From positions 64,547 through 128,546 of the forward strand of contig JACVRA010000121.1 of assembly GCA_019828545.1 (NCBI GenBank): a DNA stretch of 64,000 bases, read 5' to 3'. Source of the DNA: Paracamarosporium sp. OC-R06-R3. Lineage: Eukaryota; Ascomycota; Dothideomycetes; Pleosporales; Didymosphaeriaceae. The notes beneath the pieces were generated by a model, which was not told the origin of the DNA, did not search any database, and saw nothing but the letters and a program-made list of their open reading frames with translations. Both the position numbers and the translations under genes were made by a program. Below, piece after piece: positions 1 through 11,807 of this stretch; within the stretch, counting starts at the first letter, position 1, and each line of letters begins with the position of its first letter.

Positions 1-1
1 G

Positions 2-568
2 AGTGGTACGGCGACGACGCAGGTCCTTGATGTAATGCCTGTCTGGAAGCACGCCGAGGGTGGGACCACGCCGCTCGCTAGCGGCTGGGCTTGGAATTCG
101 CTCTCTGTGCCCTCCGTAGCAGATGGTTCGACAAGTCTCACCCCTTCGTCAAGATTCGCGGCGGGACTTGAGGGCGTGACGACGGGACAAGGGAGAAACT
201 ACCTTCTGCTCTTTGGAGGCTCTTCGCAAGCGCCAGATAACACTACTACTCTTCTCGATGATATATGGGCGTTTCAGCTACCATCTGAGCGCGCCAGTGC
301 GGCGGTGGCAAAGGACTCTGCACGGGCGAGTTTGAGAAGGGAGACATACGAAGCACACTGGGCTGAGGTAGGGTGCAAGTACACGGATGCAAGAGGTGAG
401 GAGGTGGTGCAGGACAAGGAAAGTGTGATAAAGGGATTTGGGTCGAGAGGTGGGTTTGCAGCAGCGAAAGGAACAGAGGTTGATGGAGCTAGTGTGGTGG
501 TTTGGGGTGGGGTGGATGCTGAAGGAAGGGTTTTGGATGATGGTTGGCTGATAACTGCAGAAAGGTAA
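2..568 (+). CDS. Kelch-repeat protein, C-terminal part (5' truncated by window edge)
   Basis: The frame is open from base 2 to a TAA at 566-568, so the start lies outside the window; the first ATG inside (35) is not evidence of a start. About 188 residues are visible. They contain a kelch-type blade: a hydrophobic LLLFGG strand followed about 20 residues later by DDIWAFQ, and later VVWGG...DDGWLI, the usual GG then W spacing of kelch/galactose-oxidase beta-propellers. Kelch proteins are scaffolds for protein binding; the partner cannot be read here. No membrane segment is seen in the visible part. The exact family member cannot be named. Confidence 0.7.
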   Translation, partial: SGTATTQVLDVMPVWKHAEGGTTPLASGWAWNSLSVPSVADGSTSLTPSSRFAAGLEGVTTGQGRNYLLLFGGSSQAPDNTTTLLDDIWAFQLPSERASAAVAKDSARASLRRETYEAHWAEVGCKYTDARGEEVVQDKESVIKGFGSRGGFAAAKGTEVDGASVVVWGGVDAEGRVLDDGWLITAER

Positions 569-962
569 TCCTAGCGGTAGGCCTGAGCAGCGTGCCATAC
601 CTGGAACTGAAGTCTTGCAACACAACAGACATGTAATGAAATCAGCGTACGTAACTAGAGCAAAGACCGTCGAAAAAGAGACCGGTGGTTACACCCCAGT
701 CCAAAAGATGATGAAGCTGATGAGCTTGTCTGATTGGTATCTTGGAAATGCCCCCGAGGCGCGAATCCTATCCTTCCGATAACGCCGTATATGCATGATT
801 TAAACGCCATATCCCGTCTTTCCGCGTTAGCTTCCGTAGATGTCCATGCAGGAAATCATGCCCCTCATGCCCGCCTCAACGCCTTGGCCTGTTCTCGTTC
901 GCTCGCATTATACCTAGCGATTGTTATTAAACGTACTGCTCGAGGGTAGAGATGAGCGTAGC

Positions 963-1346
963 TCAACCGGCGCGATCAGTGTGTGACAGTTGCTTGTTAT
1001 GCAGTTCGCGGCGCCAGGTGATGCGGTCTTCTCTGGGCACGTACTTGAGCAGTTTCTCGATGAGGTCGACATGGGTGAGAATCATCCGACGGCAACAATA
1101 GCGTCGGAGCTCCAAAGCATCGATGGCCTCCCTATGAGTGTCGTGTGGTCAGTACTCGGGGGGCGGACAATGGTTGGGAGGGGCGGGCGGCGCATACACG
1201 TCGGACATGCCAGAGTCAAGCTTCTCAAGATACGACTCCCACAGATCGCCTACCACCTGAATGTTGTCAGTTGTTGGTTTCTGGGTGGGGACGAGGATTC
1301 GAGGCGGCACCTTTCCGCAACTGAAACAGCGAATGGGAATGATCAT
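963..1346 (-). CDS. RPB10: RNA polymerases I, II and III subunit RPABC5 (Rpb10), three exons
   Basis: Exons on the minus strand are 1346-1311, 1256-1198 and 1131-963, giving 87 residues. Exon 1 encodes [12 protein letters not shown], the family's invariant N-terminus. Exon 2 encodes [19 protein letters not shown]. Exon 3 carries [20 protein letters not shown]. The zinc ligands C7, C10, C44 and C45 are all present. Introns are 54 nt (GTGCCG...CAG) and 66 nt (GTATGC...TAG); the first donor is weak but is fixed by conservation. The family is normally about 67-76 residues, so the C-terminal tail after KYVPRED is longer than usual and less certain. The protein is a shared small zinc-binding subunit needed for assembly of all three nuclear RNA polymerases. 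It lies head-to-head with UTP17, sharing about 264 bp of promoter. Confidence 0.9.
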
Positions 1347-1610
1347 GGCGAATACGCGCAGAGAGTTCCTGTGCCGGTCGATGTATCTGTGGCTGCAGGC
1401 ACTGCTCTATGAGAGAGAGTGTGTGTGTCAAGTTCCACTGGCTGTCGTGGCTGCGGTCAAAGAAATTCGACATGACCGCGGTAGAGCCAAGGCCGAAGTA
1501 GCGCAGAGCTTGGGCCATCTCCACCGAAAATTATCTCCAACTTTTGGTGCCTGCTAGCACCGAGAAGTCAACGATCCTTTTCTTCTTGTTTTGTGTTTTA
1601 AGGAGCCAAT
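1347..1610. promoter_or_regulatory. Shared divergent promoter of RPB10 and UTP17
   Basis: These 264 bp separate the divergent start codons of RPB10 (1346, minus) and UTP17 (1611, plus). Both products serve transcription and ribosome production, so co-regulation from one bidirectional promoter is plausible inference. A pyrimidine-rich run (1575-1590) precedes the UTP17 start. No TATA box was recognised with confidence. Confidence 0.5.
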
Positions 1611-4600
1611 ATGGCCGACATCGATGGTACTCCGCAGCTGAAGAGGAAGAGAGAAGGTGCCGAGTCGCAGAGGAAGAAGGCGAAAACGGGCAAGATCGCA
1701 AATGGAGAATCAACTCCCTCGAAGAGAAAGGGTGCCGCGCCTGAAGTTAGATCCACACCCAAATCCACCGCGACACCAGAAGCAAACTTTTCCCAAAAGA
1801 AAGGGTCAACACCGCAAAACCCACAGATCAATGGAACCTCCGCGAACCCCACGCCGTCAAGCTCGCGAAAGAAAGACCACAACGCTTCTGATACGGATGT
1901 CTCGAAACAATTAGGCCAGCAAGAGAACGGCACAGTGATCCAAGGCCAGAAAGAGCTTGTTCCAATAGCCACCGATGATAGCCAGACTTTGGCAGGGTCA
2001 AAAGACAGGGAAAACAGGAAGAAAGAGAGGAACTCTGATCCTTGGTTCATTTCGGCCCCCCAAGGCGGTTGGTTCCTGCCTCAAGATCCCGTGTTCTCAC
2101 CCGACGAGAAATATCTGCTACTGGGCAAGCTGAAAGCGTTGGATGTATACGCGGCTGACACCTCATTGCTTGTCAGATCACTACCACTAGGCGCCGCCAG
2201 CGTGGCTTTGGCCTATGCTATCTCATCCACCAATCCCGACCTCGTTTATGTCGCAGACTCCGCTGGAATAATATCTCTTTGGAACTGGACAGACGGCTCT
2301 AAACTTGGTCGCTGGGGCATCGGAGTTAATGTACAGCACATGATTGTTGTCGAGCAGCCTACGACTGCTCGGGACCTAGTGTTTACCCATGAGGCAGAGA
2401 GCAAACACATTGTCAACGTGCACGCTCTGTATACCGGAGATGAAGCCTCAAAGACGGAAGTCAAGCAGGTATTGAGAACTAGTCGGCCTATCACCGAGAT
2501 GCAGGTCTTGTTACAAGGAAAGCTTGTAGTTTTGAGTACACCGAATTCCATGATAATTGGAAAGCGAAGGAAGTTCAAGCAAACGGCGTTGCAGGACTTT
2601 GAATATACGTGGCGCGAGTTTGAGATGTCAAAGCGCATCACCACATTTAATGCTTTCGTACAAACGCCTGGCGGGAAGGACAAGGCACTGGAGGACTCCA
2701 GGGATCATCTTGACCTTGCGGTAGGAGACGAGGAGGGTGTGATCTACCTCTTCGAAGATATCATTACGCGATTCGTCGCTGTTGAAAAGAGTCAAAAGGT
2801 TTCTTTAGACAGGAAGGTTGGACCAGAAAGCCTGACGCCAAGGCGATTGCATTGGCATAGAACTGCCGTGAGGTCGCTCAAATGGTCGTTAGATGGTAAG
2901 ATGCCTTTCGAAAAAGAAAAAAGCTCTTTGGCTGACTGGAACAGGCAACTATGTGATTTCTGGAGGCGATGAAACCGTTCTCACGATCTGGCAACTCTCG
3001 ACTGGAAAGCAACAGCACCTTCCTCATCTGACTGCGGCAATAGAAAGCATCGCCATATCTCCATCCGGTGCTTCTTATGGGGTAACGCTGGCGAACAATT
3101 CCGTAATCGTTTTATCGACGTCAGAACTCAAGGCCAAAACAAACATAGTCGGTATTCAGACTCGAAGGATAAGCACCGGTAAACTGCACCGAATATCCGA
3201 TCTACATTCCTCACCAAGGTACCTCAATGCGGTCCCTATGGACGTCGATCCCAACAACAACAACTACATTACATTTGTCACGCCTTCTTCGCAACCCCGA
3301 CATGGGGGTGCATTTGGATCAGAACCTTATGTTCAGACATTTGATATTGCCAACCAACGACCGATTGCTCGGCAGTCTTTGACTCGAAACAACGCAACCG
3401 ATCCAAACATGGGGCCTGAGGGCCGTCCCATCTTAGAGCCAAGCGTCAACCTGCTACGTATCAGCCATGATGGCGCGTGGCTCGCTACTGTTGACGAATG
3501 GATACCTCCAGCCGCAGACCTGTCATACATTGAAGAGGGAATCTCTACGTTCAATGCAGAAGAACGAACATTGCGCCGCGAGGTATACTTGAAAATATGG
3601 AGACATGACGAGCAAAATTCTCAGTGGGTTTTGGACGCACGTATCGATGCCCCTCATTTCATCGAAGGTGCATCTGCACATGCCCGCTTATTTGACCTTG
3701 TTCCGGATCCTTCTAGCGCTGGGTTTGCCACAGTTGGCGAAGATCGTGTGGTGCGCGTATGGAAACCAAAGACGCGGATGCGAGATGGTGTAGTCGTACG
3801 AGGCGCTGACCGTATGCATGGTCTCGTCAACTGGTCCTTGGACCGTGTCATCAAGCTCGCGGACAAACTTGAAATCGAAGAAGCCCATGATGCGTCGCAA
3901 AGTACCCTCCCTCGTACATCTCGGCTGGCATATTCTGCGGACGGATCTGTCCTTGCAGCTGGTTTATCGTGGGCATCAGACGAAGATCCGGGTGTCGTCC
4001 ACATCATCGATACCGATAGTGGAAGCATACGACGCTCTATAACCGAAATCGATACAACCGCCCTCTCCGGACTAGCTATCCTTGGGCGGCACTTGATCTT
4101 GCTCGGTAACGCAGTTGTCGTTTGGGACATGGTCGCAGACCGGCTCGTATACTCCATTCCAAACAAGACACCAGGGGTCAGGATTGCTACACACAATCAA
4201 CTGTTACGCCTTGCAGTCAATGAGGAGGACAACACCATCGCTGTATCAACACCCCGGCTCCAGAAAAAAGAACCGGAAGATGATCGTTTCACGAAGATTG
4301 CGACCAAGGTTACAGTATACAGCCCCAGCTCATCTGAACCATTTTGGCACTGCACAATCCCGGAGGCTATTGTTCTGGGTCTAGTGGCAGCAAAGGGAAG
4401 TAGAGGCTTCATTGCGCTCGACACATCGTCGAACATTCGAACCATCAACCCCACTGTCGCTACGCTACAACTTCCCAGCCCTCCACCGGAGTCTACTTCT
4501 GATGCTGCCGCCGAAGATATGGAAGTCGATCGAGACGACGCTGAAGGCATCGAGGAAGCAGTATTACAGGACGTATCTAACCTACAGCTGTCCGCAAGCG

Positions 4601-4773
4601 AGGAGTTGTTGCAAACTTCAGAAAACGACAAACCCGTTGTAAGACCGGAACAACTACAGCAAATATTTGACAGTGGTCCCTCGCATGCACTGCCACCTGT
4701 TCGAGATCTTTTCGATGCCGTGGTAGGTTTGTATGGAAGAAAACCGCGAGCAACTGCAGCTAGTGCGGCATGA
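1611..4773 (+). CDS. UTP17: U3 snoRNP/t-UTP WD40 protein Utp17 (Nan1, WDR75-like)
   Basis: Exons 1611-2895 and 2945-4773 are joined by a 49-nt intron (GTAAGA...CAG) and encode 1,037 residues. The join restores WSLDG-NYVISGGDE, a WD-repeat strand. The first ~140 residues are a Lys/Ser/Pro-rich disordered region with basic nuclear-signal-like runs. Then come two WD40 propeller-like regions (VLTIWQLSTG, VVRVWKPKT, VVWDM) and an acidic C-terminal tail. The order matches WDR75/Nan1, a t-UTP subunit of the small-subunit processome that couples RNA polymerase I transcription to 18S pre-rRNA processing in the nucleolus. It is somewhat longer than the yeast and human proteins. Assignment rests on overall pattern and the SAPQGGWFLPQDPVFSPDEK-type entry to the propeller. 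Confidence 0.82.
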
Positions 4774-5971
4774 TGGCTTGGAGATATGGAGAAGCCGACG
4801 GATCCTTCATAGAAATGCAATTTTTTGGGTCCATATCTGACCTTACTGTGGATTATTTTCGTCGTACTGTTTCAAAGCGAGCCCGCAATAAGCTGTGCTT
4901 GTGTGCTGTCTATTATGGGCAGCTTGAACTACGAAACATTACTCGTTCATTATACCGTCCACATGTCCTATATTAATCTTGATTATGCTTGTTGCATAGC
5001 ATCTTTCAGAGAGCATTGCCTGGATACATGTGCAGGATCGTTCGGGCGTGAGCGATGCTAGAGGCCCGGTGCGCAGCCCTACTCCTGCCGGAGATTTGGC
5101 GATCCGTCTACGGAGACGTGGCTTGGCATTAGACACAAGCGCTCAACTGCAGCTGAATACGAAGTAACGAAGTGATTAAGCGACGTAAATTACTCTAGGA
5201 CACATGCTTGTTACCTACCGAATGGAGCGCAGTGTTGAATATGAAGCCTTCAGAAGATCATCGCCAATCGATCAGGTTTGGCATTTAGCGCCCGCACCCA
5301 TATTTCGAGAACCGCATCCTCGTCCTCCTACATCTCGGGCAATCCTCTCCGCTTCCACAAGCCGCGCGCTTTCGTCCCTTTCCAGAACATGTACACTGAC
5401 TCCTAGGCGTCCGTTCTGAAGCCTACGATTTATACCGCCAAGAACACACAGCCCTCCCGGACGCCGCAACAGCGTAGACTTGAAACATGGACAGGACGGG
5501 CGACAAATGAACAGCCACAGACAAAGCGTCTTGGACTGTCTGCACCAGGCTAAGAAAGCGTCGCCATTGGTCCGTTATATGGACAGAAAGGCCGCTGGAT
5601 GATGGCACGGGCTCGCGGAGTCCGGACTGGTTGGCTATTTTTCAAGCGAAACGCGACTTGGGCCTAATCAGGCATGTCAGCGAAGCGACAACACCGGTCG
5701 TTGCGCCCACCTGCCTGAGAACCCCTGCTCCTACATGTTTTCGGGGGATTTGGCTGGTAAATGGGTGGGTGGGTAGAAGCATATTGGGTGAGGCGCTGGG
5801 CACGGCATGTCTTGTGGTGGAGTCGCGGCCGCATCAGGCGGGCATGGTTTCTGGCTATATACTAGGGCGATCTCCGTGTGTGGAGGGGTCACAGTTGAGC
5901 TTTGAGAAACATTTCTTCTTGAGTCCCGTGGACAAAATTTGCTGGTCAAAAATAATTTCGAAGTCGTGAAC
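4774..5971. other. Intergenic, 1.2 kb; possible FAD-monooxygenase relic
   Basis: No intact gene is visible between UTP17 and the PLC-like gene. On the minus strand near 5469-5290 a short open stretch reads GVSVHVLERDESAR after a GGL-like segment. This resembles the second beta strand and acidic end of a flavoprotein monooxygenase Rossmann fold. It is short, lacks a clean GxGxxG and does not continue, so if real it is a decayed fragment. Confidence 0.4.
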
Positions 5972-7520
5972 ATGGGTTACGGTACGACAGCATCCATTGT
6001 AGCTATGGGTCAAGAATTCGAGTACATTGTGAAACCCCATGATGGGAAACACACAGGGCAAATTTCCTCGAACTTCTATCCTCTGGCTGTAACGGGTCTA
6101 TACACATGAGCAACGAGTACTGATTTTGACAGGCGGATTTCTTACTCTCCTCAACGGCTCGCCGCACGACTGGACTGTGAGCAGCCAGCACTCTTACCAG
6201 ATGGATAAGTGGGACTGGCCGACAGTCAAAGCGGGTACCGCAGCACAGGTGTACGTCGAGTGGGGTCAAAAGGGAAATCAGAAAGATGATGGAGGCGAAG
6301 CCTACTACAGCATCGCTGATACACAGGACACTTTCCAAGTTATTGGAAAGAAACCGGATGACTTTCACCTTACTATTAACCTGGATAACATGGCAACTAA
6401 ACAAAGCCCAAAGGGGTCAAGTATTGACTTGGGTTTCCGGCACGACCATGCAGTGGACTTCATCGTCAGCACTGACGAACTTGGCGATTGGTGGTCAAAC
6501 GCAGGGGATCTTACCGACTGGATGCAACAGAGTCTAGGAACTTTGGGCAACAGAACTTTGAGGCAGATTTGCATGCCGGGTTCGCACGACGCTGGCATGA
6601 GTTCGTTCGATGCAGGCACTATCGGCGCGCACTTTTCCAACAGCCAGACGCAGTACCTCAACTTCTATGACCAGCTCGTGGCTGGATCGCGATACTTTGA
6701 CTTGCGACCTGTGATCTCCGGCGGAGAGTTCAAGGCCGGGCATTACTCCGAGATTGAAGACATCTGGCTAGGTGGTAACGGAGAAAAGATTTCGGACATC
6801 ATCAACCAGGTCAACGATTTCACGGCGAAATACAAGGAACTTGTCATCATCAACTTGAGCCACACACTCGACACAGATAACGACTACAAGGACCTGTCCC
6901 AGGACCAGTGGAACAAGCTTTTCGACCAACTCAAGGCAGTCAACAACCGCTTCACTGCAGACAATCCTGGAAGCCATGATTTCACCGGCGACACCCTCGG
7001 AAGCTTCATCACCGACCGCGCCTCTGTTTTCATCTTCGCGCAATTGCCAGGCGGTATCTCACTGGGTGATTACGCAAACCAGGGCTTCTTCAACCAGGAC
7101 AACTTCCCAATTTATGACTCATACGCGAATTCTAATGACGCCGAACAAATGAAGAAAGACCAGCTCGACAAATTGAAAGCAGAGCGTAATCTCGTTGCGG
7201 ATGACGCCCAGCGCAAAGACAAATTTCACATCTTCTCCTGGACGCTCACACAGCAAGCCGAAGATGTACTCAACTTTGACAAAGCGATCATGAACCTCGC
7301 AGTGTCGGTGTACGACCCATTGTTCGTCGACGCGTTCAACGCGTTCACGCCTGAGAGTTTCCCTAATGTGCTGTACATCGATGCGATTGGCATTCGCGAC
7401 AAACCCGTAGTGTTCCCTTACGACGAGCCAGCGGACGTGGGCAGGAATTACGACATTATTAGTCTGGCGATTGCTATCAACAACGCGAAAGCTGGCAAGA
7501 ACGTGTACATCACGGGCTAG
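5972..7520 (+). CDS. PLC-like phosphodiesterase (PI-PLC X-domain-like)
   Basis: The large exon is 6133-7520. It has no ATG at its 5' end, only an acceptor (GACAG) at 6128-6132. The best first exon is 5972-5981 (ATGGGTTACG), joined through a 151-nt GTACGA...CAG intron. This gives MGYGGFLTLLNGSPHDW and 465 residues in total. An N-terminal beta-sandwich-like region (~1-130) is followed by the catalytic TIM-barrel region. That region has MPGSHDAGMS (His about 155), SRYFDLRP and AGHYS (His about 207), the paired histidines and Arg/Asp expected of PLC-like phosphodiesterases. No signal peptide is seen, so it is probably cytosolic. Substrate is unknown; fungal members are uncharacterised. The tiny first exon is inference; the rest is firm. 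Confidence 0.75.
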
Positions 7521-10017
7521 ATTTACAGCGCAATCTAAATGAATGCGTATTGTTGGACTTTGTATCGCCTGTGGTGCGAGGGCAGAGTATTCAAACTCTA
7601 GACGGTGCACGGAGGTTGACACAGTGGTTCGTTCCGTTTTGTAAATATTCATTTTGGTCACGGATACCCCCTATTGAGTTTTCACCAATGCCCAGCTTCA
7701 GCAATCGACCTGATTATCATAAGTCGTGCGACTGATATGTGACGAGCCAAAAGCGACCACAGTTCATAACAAGGAACCTGTAATTGCAGCAGTTTTTATT
7801 GTACGCGCTCGTTGTACAGATGCAGATCATGCAAAACCTGGTCGCCATTTGACATGACTCATTTGTGGCATGTTTTGGGAGACGATGGACAATATGAGGA
7901 AATATCCGCAAAGGAAGCAGTTCTTCACTTGCATGATATACACAGTGAAAAGTGCGTTTTCACACAGCACCGTATCGTCGGCTTCAAGGACTTGGAGACG
8001 GTATGCCCTATGGCGTCCTCATATCGAAATCCTCATCTCGGACCGTTGCCGCTACCGATCTATTACAGGGCAAGTCCCTGATAAGACCGTTCCGAGTTGA
8101 ACGTCACCTTCCCCTGAAAGCAGTCGCTGCGATCGCGTCTGCAGCGTTCCGATGTCTCATGCAGTACTTCATGTGACTGCACCGCGTGAGTCGAGGCTGT
8201 GCCCCAACACGCTCCTCCTTGTCGTGACACGACGTTGTCGGCAATGTCTGAAGACGAATCAAAGCGCTTCTGCGCCAAAGCAATGAGTCGGTATGCATGG
8301 ATACGCGCGTATCTGTTCGGAGTTAATATTGTTAGGGAGAACGGGGACGAACGTTTTAGGCTTGGCAACAACAGATGGGTCCGCGGATACAGCGTCGTCG
8401 TCAACAAACGGGCGGGCTTATGGTCGAATGCGGAGGCATGCTATAGTAGGGAGTGTCGGTTAGCTGGGCTGGGTTCGCTTCGTTTTCCGCCGAGCCGGCA
8501 AGCTAGACGAGAATGAGGGGATGAGACGGCGCTTTACTCTTTTGCATCGAGAGCAAAGTATTGATTCGGTGTTTCTGATGCATGGGACGGATTGCTTGAT
8601 GGCTCCACATGGTTTCTTGGGAGGGAGAGGGAAAGGTGAGCGCATGCTTGCATTGAGAGTAGACCGTATGTTGTACGAGGAGGGGCGCGTGAAACACGTG
8701 GCTCAATATCCAGCCTCGTCAATGTCGAAGTGAGGTCTGATGAGGCGTCGTACTTTGCGCGGGAGGATCTCGCTTGGGACGGGACGAGACAGGGGATGAC
8801 ATGCTTCCAGGCTTCGGGGGATTTCCTCTCCACGGTCGTTGATGCTTCAGTGTCGTGAGATTTCGATCATCGATTCTACCATGTACCTCGATAACAAGAC
8901 CCACCGCCCCCAGGTTTTCAGCGCATTTCTCGTATGCCCAGAGCAACGGCGCATGCCGGCAGCTGGTCTTCTTCCATGGTACAGCTGTAGCGCCCCGACA
9001 GTTTTAACCAAGGTTGCAGCCCGACTCCACGTCTTCGTGGTCACGCTCCCCAATGTTGCACGCTGAATATGCAATGACGCCGCGACACCGCGGCACGCCA
9101 AGCATTCGCCTTCAAAGTTTCTTCGTCCGGCGAACTCAACACAGGCTGCCGTGCGAGCGAATGACACTGCCAAGCAGGAGCCGGCTCTCGTGCTGAGCGC
9201 TCGTTCAGTGTTTGCTCGCGACACGGGCCCGCTGAATCCATCGTTGTTTCGCGTGTTCCACATAGAACAACCCTGGACGTTGAGACGAACAAGTGCCCCA
9301 AAACATCACATCATCATCATCGAAAGTGAGAGCCCGGAGAGACTTATCATCAGAACAAGAGCACCTGGAAACATCGATGATGATCTGTCATGTATCCACG
9401 TCCACGCCCGCCTTTGCTGATACAAAAGCGCGGACAGCAGAATCGCTCCGCACTAAGTTCGCCAGAGAACCAAATCGATATTGGCCAAGAGCCAGGTTCC
9501 TGCATTGACTTCAGGAACATGAATGCCTGTGCCCGTGCCACCTCAGCGCCCGACCCTTGCCAGTCCTCCACGAGCCGATCCCGACAACAGGGGAAACCAC
9601 ACAGAAACGGTTATGTGAGAAAGGCCCCATGCCTAAAAATGTACATAAAACCAAACCTAGTGGGCTCGGCGGGAGGCAGGGCTGTTGTCGCGCCGTCTCT
9701 TCTGGCTTGCAGAATGGAGTCAAACATGGGTAGCGAGGAGGTTAGCTCTTGCTTGGAGTCGATCATCCAGTCTCCATTTCACATAAAAATAGCAGGACCC
9801 TGCCATCCTCTTGTCGTTCCTTCCTTTATCCTCTGGCCTGTTCTATTCTTTTAACTCGCCTTCCGTTGTGTAGCACCTTCTTCATAGAACCTAAAAAGGT
9901 CGTTCGGTGCGTAGTTCTTAAACTACCATCAGTCACTCGCTTCACTTTTCTTTACTCTCTTTGACCATTAAGAGCAAAACTTGTTAATATTAATATCGAA
10001 CTCCACTATCCATCAAT
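7521..10017. other. Intergenic, 2.5 kb, no supported gene
   Basis: Only short unrelated open frames on both strands; none shows a recognisable motif, codon continuity or splice structure. The last 200 bp (about 9,800-10,017) are pyrimidine-rich and probably form the promoter and leader of the chitin deacetylase gene. Confidence 0.5.
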
Positions 10018-11807
10018 ATGCGTTTTTCTGTAGCTTGTACTGCCGTAGCAGCGGTTGCTCCTGTTATCAGCGCCCACAATGGCCCAGGGATTCCGAAGAT
10101 TGCGGGACTAAACATGAGGGACTTGAAGGCCCGGAGCCTGATGGACAACATACGGGCTCGTACCGCGGAGCTCACTAAGGATGGCCATGCCCATGAGAGG
10201 CATGGGGGCTTGAAGCCTCGTCAAGGTGGTACCAATGGACAGTGTGGTGCGGGTTTCGGATCTTGTGATGCAGGATACTGCTGCAGTGGCTCAGGATGTA
10301 AGTTCCCTTTTGACATGTGTGTCGGGGCTGCAGCAAAGACATCGGACAACCTATCAGTTCCTAATACATTGATTTGCACGGCCTGCTACCCTAGTATCGA
10401 CCAAGCCGACCTAGATCGCATAAAGATATAAGTCGTTGTCCGAAGCCGTCGGTGCATACTCTTTATTATTTCTAGACACTGACAAAGTATAGGGTGCGGC
10501 AACACGGGTGACTACTGCTACTCGCCTGGCTGCAACTATCAATACGGCCCTGGATGCCCAGAGAACGCAACCCCAGCCGGAGCCGACACATCTTCCGTGA
10601 GCCGGATGCAGTTAGGTTCCGTTGAGTATGGTGGTGATGGCATCTACCAGTGCACAGTTCCAGGTACTGTGGCATTGACTTTCGATGACGGGCCGTTTGC
10701 GAATTACACTGACCACGTGTTGGACCTTTTCAAGCAATATAATGCCAAGGGCACATTTTTCATCACAGGCAATAACATCAACAAGGGCGAGATTGATACG
10801 ACGGCCAGCCACTCTGCCACTATCAAGCGCATGGCTAGCGAGGGTCACCAGATCGCATCTCACACCTGGACACACTTGGACCTCAGTGCTATTTCCGAGA
10901 CGGACCGCAAGGCACAGATGGTCAAGAATGAGATGGCCATACGCAACATTCTTGGGTATTTCCCGACCTATATGCGTCCGCCGTACAGCAGCTGCACTGC
11001 GGAGTCCGGTTGCGAACAGACCATGAAAGATCTTGGCTACCATGTCGTTTACTTTGACGTCGATACGGACGACTATAACCAACTCGAGGCCACTCAGATC
11101 CAGAATTCCAAGGACTACTTCAGAGGCAACGTCACTGCGGGTGGTGCAACCCCTTCCAACAACGAGTGGTTGTCGATTGCGCACGACATCCACCCGCAGA
11201 CAGCTTACAACTTGACTGAATACATGTTGTCTACTCTGGCCTCTCTTGGTTACAAGGCTGTGACAGTCGGCGAGTGCCTTGGCGATGATGCCGCCAACTG
11301 GTATCGGGCCAATCCTGGTACCGCTACCCAGACGTAAGGAACCACTTTTATACATTATGGGGATCCCAATATCGATGGACTGTGCACTGATTTTACTTGT
11401 TTGTTTCCAGGTCTTCTGCTTCTACTGCTACTGCAACATCCGCCAAGAAGGTCTCTACTGATGGAAGCTGCGCTGGCACCTCTGGCTTTACATGCCAGGG
11501 CTCCTCGTTTGGAAACTGCTGCTCTCCGTACGGATGGTGCGGGTCTACTACTGATCATTGCTCGACCGGATGCCAGTCTGGCTTTGGCACATGTGGATCT
11601 GGTAGCTCTGCTACTGCTACCAGCACCAAGGCCGCCACTCCCTCACCCACCATCAAGGTTTCGACAGATGGTGCATGCGGGGGCACCACTGGTTCGACGT
11701 GCAAAGGCTCATCGTTCGGCAACTGTTGCTCACAGCATGGGTGGTGCGGCTCTACAACAGACCACTGCGGAAGCGGGTGCAACAAATCGTTCGGTACCTG
11801 CTCGTAG
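10018..11807 (+). CDS. Secreted chitin/polysaccharide deacetylase (CE4) with three CBM18 chitin-binding modules
   Basis: Exons 10018-10297, 10493-11333 and 11411-11807 encode 505 residues. A signal peptide (residues 1-19, ending ISA) is followed by a linker. CBM18 module 1 (about 78-118) is completed across intron 1 as SGSGWCGNTGDYC. A NodB domain follows (about 148-345) with TFDDGP, SHTWTHLD, MRPPYSSC and the metal-binding Asp and two His present, so it should be active on N-acetylglucosamine polymers. A Ser/Thr/Ala-rich linker and two near-identical CBM18 modules (GNCCSPYGWCG, GNCCSQHGWCG) end the protein. Intron 1 is 195 nt and intron 2 is 77 nt (GTAAGG...CAG). Retaining intron 2 gives TAA at 11335-11337, hence a 439-residue form without the two C-terminal modules. 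Role: cell-wall chitin remodelling, possibly masking chitin oligomers from host detection (inference). Confidence 0.9.

Noticed and set aside
10612..11355. 247-codon minus-strand frame
   Set aside because: Antisense shadow of the chitin deacetylase NodB domain, which has all catalytic motifs on the plus strand.
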